From GWE2-40-63 sp050251815 (GTDB lineage Bacteria > Bacteroidota > Bacteroidia > Bacteroidales > SZUA-534), in assembly GCA_050251815.1 (NCBI GenBank), contig JBFWMB010000054.1:1-27170 (forward strand): a DNA stretch of 27,170 nt. Reading direction: 5' to 3'. Positions 23,297 to 27,170 of the stretch are shown here, piece by piece. How positions within the stretch are numbered: the stretch's first letter is position 1; every line of letters starts with the position of its first letter. The notes under the pieces were generated by a model that searched no databases, was not told where the DNA came from, and was given only the letters and a program-made list of their open reading frames with translations. The position numbers and the translations under genes are program-made.

Positions 23297-24979
23297 TTAC
23301 ATTTCGTTTATAAAAAGTTGTTGAAACTCTTCCCAGGCTTCTGGTCCTAAATCCTTAAGAACACCACTACGCAATTCACCACCATCCTGCAATACTACCT
23401 TGTGTGCCAGGCTAAGCTCAGGCTTCTGAATAATAGCAATAAAGTCCTTGAGTCGTAAATACTCAGCTTTGAGCCACATTTTAAATTTGTCGGCCATTAA
23501 AAAGAAACTTAGTTCGCGCAACCAATTGCTTGGTTCAATCAGATATACCCAACCTTCCTGATAAGGATCGTTATTAATTAATGCGACATTTTGCATCAGC
23601 TGGTTGTTATTCTCTTTAATAACTCCTGAAACCGGAGCTTTTATGATTAACTGTTTTCCCTGCTGAATGAGTGTTACCAGCGCTTCACCTTTTTTAACTT
23701 TTTCACCGGCTTTCTTCATTTGAATACCCGATAAAGTTCCGGTAACCGAAGGAATAAAATCGTCGAGGCCAATGCGCACATTGCCTGATTTTTCCATAAA
23801 TGCCCAGGTGTGCGATTTATCGAAAAACAAACCGGCTGGAATGGATTTGGGATTCTGATTAAAATAACCTGCCAATTCAGTTTTTAGCTGAATTTTTTCT
23901 GCCTTGCGGTAACGGTTAAATACCAAAACGTCGAACAATAAGCCAACGATAAATAGAGCTACCAGCAGCATAACAAAAATTTTAAATCCTGAAAAACGTT
24001 CCATGGGAACTTCGGTAAGTACAACTTCATCAGCTACTTTATCCATTTTATAAGCTATCTCAGCATTTACCAATTCAGTATATCCTAAGGTCTGAAGCTG
24101 AGTTTGTCCATCGGTTAATAACCAGTTGTAGAAATTTTTTGCTGATTGCGTAGCGGGTTGCTCCATAGCCACAGCATAAACGCTGGTAATAAGTGCTTGC
24201 GGATATTTTCCAACCCAAACACCCCTGGCAAATGAGCTGCTGTTTGCGTAAAACTTCTCATACGATTCCAGCTTACCACTTCCATCTTTGTCCAAAGGAA
24301 GAAGAGCCAGCCCGTCGGGAAAATTGATTGAATTTGCCTGCACCAAATCCGACAGATAGCAGAAACCTATCCCGTTTTTATCATTCTGAATGCTCTGAAT
24401 CAGTTTTGTTGCATCGCTAACTTTGGTTCCGTTTAAATCAAGCGAACCCAGGTTTAAAAAACCGGCAACTTTTGCATCAATCGCTTCATCATCCAAAGTG
24501 TAATAATGAACTAATGCGTTTTTTTGTTGACCCATTAACTGTCCCCAATCAGCTTTGTTCTTTGGATTTGTTAATGCAGTTAATTGTTGAACCGACAGCC
24601 CCTTTTCAATAAGCAACGTATATACCGGATTATTTTGGTTAATCACAGGTACAATAACTTTACGTGCCACTACAACGTGCCAGATATTTTCCCACTCGCT
24701 GGTTTGGACATACGGTTTTGATACCAGCGCTAACGACGCCGGATCGGCGGTTTGCTGTTTCAATGTTTCAGGGGAATAATCTGCAACTGAAATAGTTATT
24801 TCCGGATGCTGCATTGTGTAAGCACTTGCCCATTGTGCACTTAGGTTTTTTAAATCGGGCGAACTTAACAGGGTTAAGTTTCCTTCCTCAGAAGATGGAT
24901 TTTTGATTGTTTCTCCCAAACTGCTGTTGGAAAAGAAAAAAAACAAAACTCCGGCAAAAACATAAATTAGATTTTTCAT
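23297..24979 (-). CDS. Fusion: PstS-like periplasmic binding protein - TM helix - cytoplasmic GcvH-like domain
   Basis: This 560-residue protein has three parts. A signal peptide (1-22, ending SLG) precedes a PstS-like type 2 periplasmic binding domain (about 33-305; blocks GFCYLSDLV, FARGVWVGKYPQALITSVYA and NFYNWLLTDG). It contains a perfect EF-hand-type loop DKDGSGKLESYE (230-241). A membrane helix (333-354) follows, then a basic stretch and a GcvH-like domain (380-487; GLFFDKSHTWAFMEKSGNVR, KKGEALVTLIQQGKQL, APVSGVI, EGWVYLIEPSNW). The lipoyl-lysine position is G441, with K442 next to it. A C-terminal tail resembles that of the second GcvH protein. The topology puts the binding domain outside and the GcvH domain inside. 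No ABC permease or ATPase genes are present, so transport is unlikely; sensing or delivery to the NrfD complex is inferred. It is the first gene of the operon, behind a sigma-54-like promoter. Confidence 0.88.
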   Translation of the reverse strand: MKNLIYVFAGVLFFFFSNSSLGETIKNPSSEEGNLTLLSSPDLKNLSAQWASAYTMQHPEITISVADYSPETLKQQTADPASLALVSKPYVQTSEWENIWHVVVARKVIVPVINQNNPVYTLLIEKGLSVQQLTALTNPKNKADWGQLMGQQKNALVHYYTLDDEAIDAKVAGFLNLGSLDLNGTKVSDATKLIQSIQNDKNGIGFCYLSDLVQANSINFPDGLALLPLDKDGSGKLESYEKFYANSSSFARGVWVGKYPQALITSVYAVAMEQPATQSAKNFYNWLLTDGQTQLQTLGYTELVNAEIAYKMDKVADEVVLTEVPMERFSGFKIFVMLLVALFIVGLLFDVLVFNRYRKAEKIQLKTELAGYFNQNPKSIPAGLFFDKSHTWAFMEKSGNVRIGLDDFIPSVTGTLSGIQMKKAGEKVKKGEALVTLIQQGKQLIIKAPVSGVIKENNNQLMQNVALINNDPYQEGWVYLIEPSNWLRELSFFLMADKFKMWLKAEYLRLKDFIAIIQKPELSLAHKVVLQDGGELRSGVLKDLGPEAWEEFQQLFINEM

Positions 24980-25052
24980 AACTGTTCGTTTTTTATAGTA
25001 CCCTTTAATTAATTACTGTTTTACAGCGTTTTACATATTCGATACTATAAAA

Positions 25053-25068
25053 GCCAATTTGCATGCCA
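25053..25068 (-). promoter_or_regulatory. Sigma-54-like promoter of the binding-protein/Fe-S/NrfD/GcvH operon
   Basis: On the minus strand this reads TGGCATGCAAATTGGC. Against TGGCACGnnnnTTGCW it matches the -24 GG, TGGCA and TTG at exact spacing. It deviates at C6 and, more seriously, in the -12 GC, which is GG. The predicted start is about 63 nt before the fusion-gene ATG. The linked NtrC-type activator supports the call. Confidence 0.45.
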
Positions 25069-25143
25069 CAAAAAATACGAATGCTAAAGCACTGCATTTG
25101 TGATGCTTAACTTTTATACCGGGAAATTTATACAGGTAGAAAT

Positions 25144-25160
25144 TGTTGAGTTATTCAACA
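25144..25160. promoter_or_regulatory. Inverted repeat, candidate activator site (proximal)
   Basis: TGTTGA (25144-25149) and TCAACA (25155-25160) form a perfect 17-bp inverted repeat with a 5-bp spacer. It is centred about 110 bp upstream of the predicted sigma-54 start, in the usual enhancer range. Binding by the NtrC-type regulator is inference. Confidence 0.3.
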
Positions 25161-25214
25161 GTTATTTTAATGCAGATGGTTATTTATCTGATTTAGTGGT
25201 TATTTAATTCATGT

Positions 25215-25231
25215 GTGTATATTTTATACAC
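25215..25231. promoter_or_regulatory. Inverted repeat, candidate activator site (distal)
   Basis: GTGTATA (25215-25221) and TATACAC (25225-25231) form a perfect 17-bp inverted repeat with a 3-bp spacer. It is centred about 181 bp upstream of the predicted start and exactly 71 bp from the proximal repeat. The two repeats have different sequences, so at most one may be the enhancer. Confidence 0.3.
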
Positions 25232-25361
25232 CTGTTGTTTTTTTCTACATTTTTCGCAGATTGGCTAATCGAAAAGAGTGAAAATGGAAAAATAATGTGA
25301 ATAAACTGATAAAAATCAGTAAAAAAGCATGATGAAAAATTCAATACTTCTATTTTACCTG

Positions 25362-27170
25362 CTAATCATCGATCAACGATTGCTCATAGTTCAAATAAGC
25401 CAAGGCATAGCGAATTTCAGCATAACTCGCTTTATCACCAAGTACAAGCTTTACGGAACTAAGCTGCTGATTATCGCAGTTTTGAATTGCATCCAGAATT
25501 AAATTCAGTTTGGTGGTTTTTAGTAAATCATCCACCTCAATTAATCCTTTCTCAATGCAATCGGCCAGATGCTTCTCGATGGTAGCTGCTGTTAATGAGC
25601 GTTTATCGGCAATCTCAGGCACGCTTAATCCCTGCTGATAAAGATCATAGGTTGCTACACGCGTATCAACTTTATCAACTTTTTGTTTGGATGTTTTTTT
25701 TATCGATTTGCGATTATCAGCCAAGGTTACACCAAGATTCCCGGTCAATTGCTTTACTGAATTTTTATCTAACTGGGTGTTATTCAACGCCGATAAGCAA
25801 AGTGCCTCAGCTTTACCTATTGCTACCAATTGCTCAAAAAATTCGCCTTCGAGCCATTGTAATTCAGTTAAATATTTTTTGGTTCCTCTTTCATTTTTCA
25901 CCAATTCCTTTTGCGCTTCAATTTCATGCAAAAGTTTATTAAATACTGGTTGAAAATAAACCCGGGCCGCTTCGACACGTTCATGCAATTTATTTAAATA
26001 AGTATTCTCACCCTGACGGATAATACTTTGCAATTGGGACTGAAACTTTATCCCAACCTCAATCAAAGGTGAAAGAGAATTACGTAGGTTAATGGCCCAA
26101 CTGAGGTATTTTTGTTTTGCCGACTTACTTTCATCTTTCGTATAACCGGCAATATGTTCCTGTAAACTCATTAACAAGCGGGAAAAATTGAACGAATCGA
26201 GAACTTTACTTTGCAGGTACGATTGTGCCGACGAGCGCAGCAACTGCTCCAATTCCGCTTCTGGTTTTTGCTTGCGAACAAACTGGTACAAGGCATCATC
26301 CATATCGGGCCCTTCGCTTATTAAGGGACGGGCCAGCACCAACCCTTTTAAGGAGGTTAATCGCGACAAAGCCACATAAATTTGTCCGGGAGCAAATGCC
26401 TGCGAGATATCAAGCATGGCTTTTTCAAATGTTAAGCCCTGACTTTTATGTATGGTAATTGCCCACGCCAGTCTTAAAGGGAAATGAATAAATTTTCCAA
26501 TTACAGTTTCTTCAATCTCGCGGGTTTCCTTGTTTAGCGAAAACTTTTTTTGCTCCCAGGTATAAGGTTCAACCCAGGCAGCTTTGCTACCATCGTCAAA
26601 TTCTACTTTAATTGATTTTTCGGTCATCTCGGCTACTTTGCCAATTTTTCCATTGTAATAGGCATTTTCGCCTGAGTAATCGTTCTTTATAAACATTACC
26701 TGTGCATTCTTTTTCAGCTCCAGGGTAAAATCAACCGGATACGTGTATTCGCTGAATTCACCTTCAACCGTGGCATCAAAAGTTTGTAACTCACCATCAA
26801 GTATTTCCAGTGCTTTTCGGTTTACGGCATCGGCCTTATAATTATGTGTAGTTAAATAAATATAACCACTGTGCTCCATTAGTTTAAATTGCGGATTGCA
26901 ATAATTGTTAAGCAAGGCTATATCGGCTGGCGTTACTTCATTTACGCGAAAATTATTCAGTAAATCAATAAAATGCTGATCACTTTGTCGGTAAATGGTG
27001 CTTAATTCAATATAAACCGGCGGATTGCTTTCCAAAGCCTTGGCATTGAAAAAAAACACATAGGGATAAAAGGCGTTCAGTATTATTCTCTCGTTGTCTT
27101 TTACAACCGGAGGCAATTGCCACAAATCGCCAAAAAAAAGCAATTGAAGGCCACCAAAAGCAACGCGTGA
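25362..27170 (-). CDS. PIF1-like DNA helicase with C-terminal helix-turn-helix, N-terminus cut by window edge
   Basis: The minus-strand frame is open from the right edge to a stop at 25362. The visible 602 residues begin just before the Walker B region LLFFGDLWQLPPV, so the N-terminal Walker A half lies outside the window. The ATP-binding core continues with STIYRQSD and the late helicase motifs WAITIHKSQGLTFEKAMLDI and AFAPGQIYVALSRLTSLKGL, typical of PIF1/RecD-type superfamily 1B helicases. A long helical region follows. The C-terminal segment DLYQQGLSVPEIADKRSLTA then TIEKHLADCIEKG is a helix-turn-helix of the kind (HTH_40) often appended to Bacteroidota helicases. It unwinds DNA 5' to 3' in known relatives. 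It shows no functional link to the redox operon. Confidence 0.9.
   Translation of the reverse strand, partial: SRVAFGGLQLLFFGDLWQLPPVVKDNERIILNAFYPYVFFFNAKALESNPPVYIELSTIYRQSDQHFIDLLNNFRVNEVTPADIALLNNYCNPQFKLMEHSGYIYLTTHNYKADAVNRKALEILDGELQTFDATVEGEFSEYTYPVDFTLELKKNAQVMFIKNDYSGENAYYNGKIGKVAEMTEKSIKVEFDDGSKAAWVEPYTWEQKKFSLNKETREIEETVIGKFIHFPLRLAWAITIHKSQGLTFEKAMLDISQAFAPGQIYVALSRLTSLKGLVLARPLISEGPDMDDALYQFVRKQKPEAELEQLLRSSAQSYLQSKVLDSFNFSRLLMSLQEHIAGYTKDESKSAKQKYLSWAINLRNSLSPLIEVGIKFQSQLQSIIRQGENTYLNKLHERVEAARVYFQPVFNKLLHEIEAQKELVKNERGTKKYLTELQWLEGEFFEQLVAIGKAEALCLSALNNTQLDKNSVKQLTGNLGVTLADNRKSIKKTSKQKVDKVDTRVATYDLYQQGLSVPEIADKRSLTAATIEKHLADCIEKGLIEVDDLLKTTKLNLILDAIQNCDNQQLSSVKLVLGDKASYAEIRYALAYLNYEQSLIDD

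Larger units (their letters stand above)
24980..25361. other. Regulatory region upstream of the redox operon
   Basis: This gene-free 382-bp, very AT-rich stretch lies between the helicase end and the binding-protein fusion start. It contains a sigma-54-like promoter, two 17-bp inverted repeats placed like enhancer sites, and a small hairpin ACTGAT/ATCAGT (25305-25320) near the helicase end that lacks a T run on its downstream side. No coding frame of merit was seen. Confidence 0.6.

Noticed and set aside
23297..24979. Phosphate uptake role for the PstS-like protein
   Set aside because: No pstC, pstA, pstB or phoU gene is near, and the protein is membrane-tethered to a GcvH-like domain in a redox operon.
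25305..25320. Hairpin ACTGAT/ATCAGT as helicase terminator
   Set aside because: On the minus strand the T run precedes the stem instead of following it, so it does not have intrinsic-terminator form.

Overview
The window looks like a chromosomal segment from a Bacteroidota bacterium, most likely a marine or sediment member of the Marinilabiliales/Prolixibacteraceae type (taxon inferred). The evidence is AT-rich intergenic DNA, A-rich rather than Shine-Dalgarno leaders, promoter boxes matching the Bacteroidota TAnnTTTG motif (2613, 7411, 9592; minus strand 7274 and 7352), and gene families typical of that phylum. I saw no rRNA, tRNA, CRISPR array, insertion sequence or obvious prophage.

Layout. 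(1) 1-3.1 kb: the N-terminal part of a membrane PAS sensor kinase runs off the left edge. It is followed by a cold-shock protein, a secreted DUF302 protein and a MarR regulator. A leader-peptide/terminator-like unit with no downstream gene lies on the minus strand between the last two. (2) 3.2-7.2 kb, minus strand: a trehalose operon of a fused trehalose-6-phosphate synthase/phosphatase and a GH15 glucan hydrolase. (3) 7.4-9.5 kb: a compact operon of a Cys-containing mini-protein, a small winged-helix protein and a sodium:solute symporter, with a perfect palindrome at the presumed -33 position and a strong terminator. (4) 9.55-16.1 kb: a GbsR/MarR-type repressor followed by a tripartite RND efflux operon (TolC-like, lipoprotein adaptor, permease) and a P-II-like transporter-associated protein. 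A near-identical 23-bp element lies in front of both the repressor and the efflux genes. (5) 16.2-17.2 kb, minus strand: a DUF1761 membrane protein and an archaemetzincin-like metalloprotease.

(6) 17.3-25.3 kb, minus strand: the most unusual part. A sensor kinase with a periplasmic CxxCH c-heme motif and an NtrC-family sigma-54 regulator lie downstream of a four-gene operon. That operon encodes a PstS-like periplasmic binding protein fused through a membrane helix to a GcvH-like domain, a Tat-exported 16-Cys ferredoxin-like protein, an NrfD/HybB quinone-type membrane protein, and a second membrane-anchored GcvH-like protein. No molybdopterin, hydrogenase or other catalytic subunit is present. 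Both GcvH domains have Gly where the lipoyl lysine should be. A sigma-54-like promoter and two inverted repeats precede the operon. I infer a sigma-54-controlled transmembrane redox or signalling complex of unknown substrate, sensed by a possible heme kinase. (7) 25.4-27.2 kb: a PIF1-like helicase with a C-terminal helix-turn-helix, cut by the right edge.
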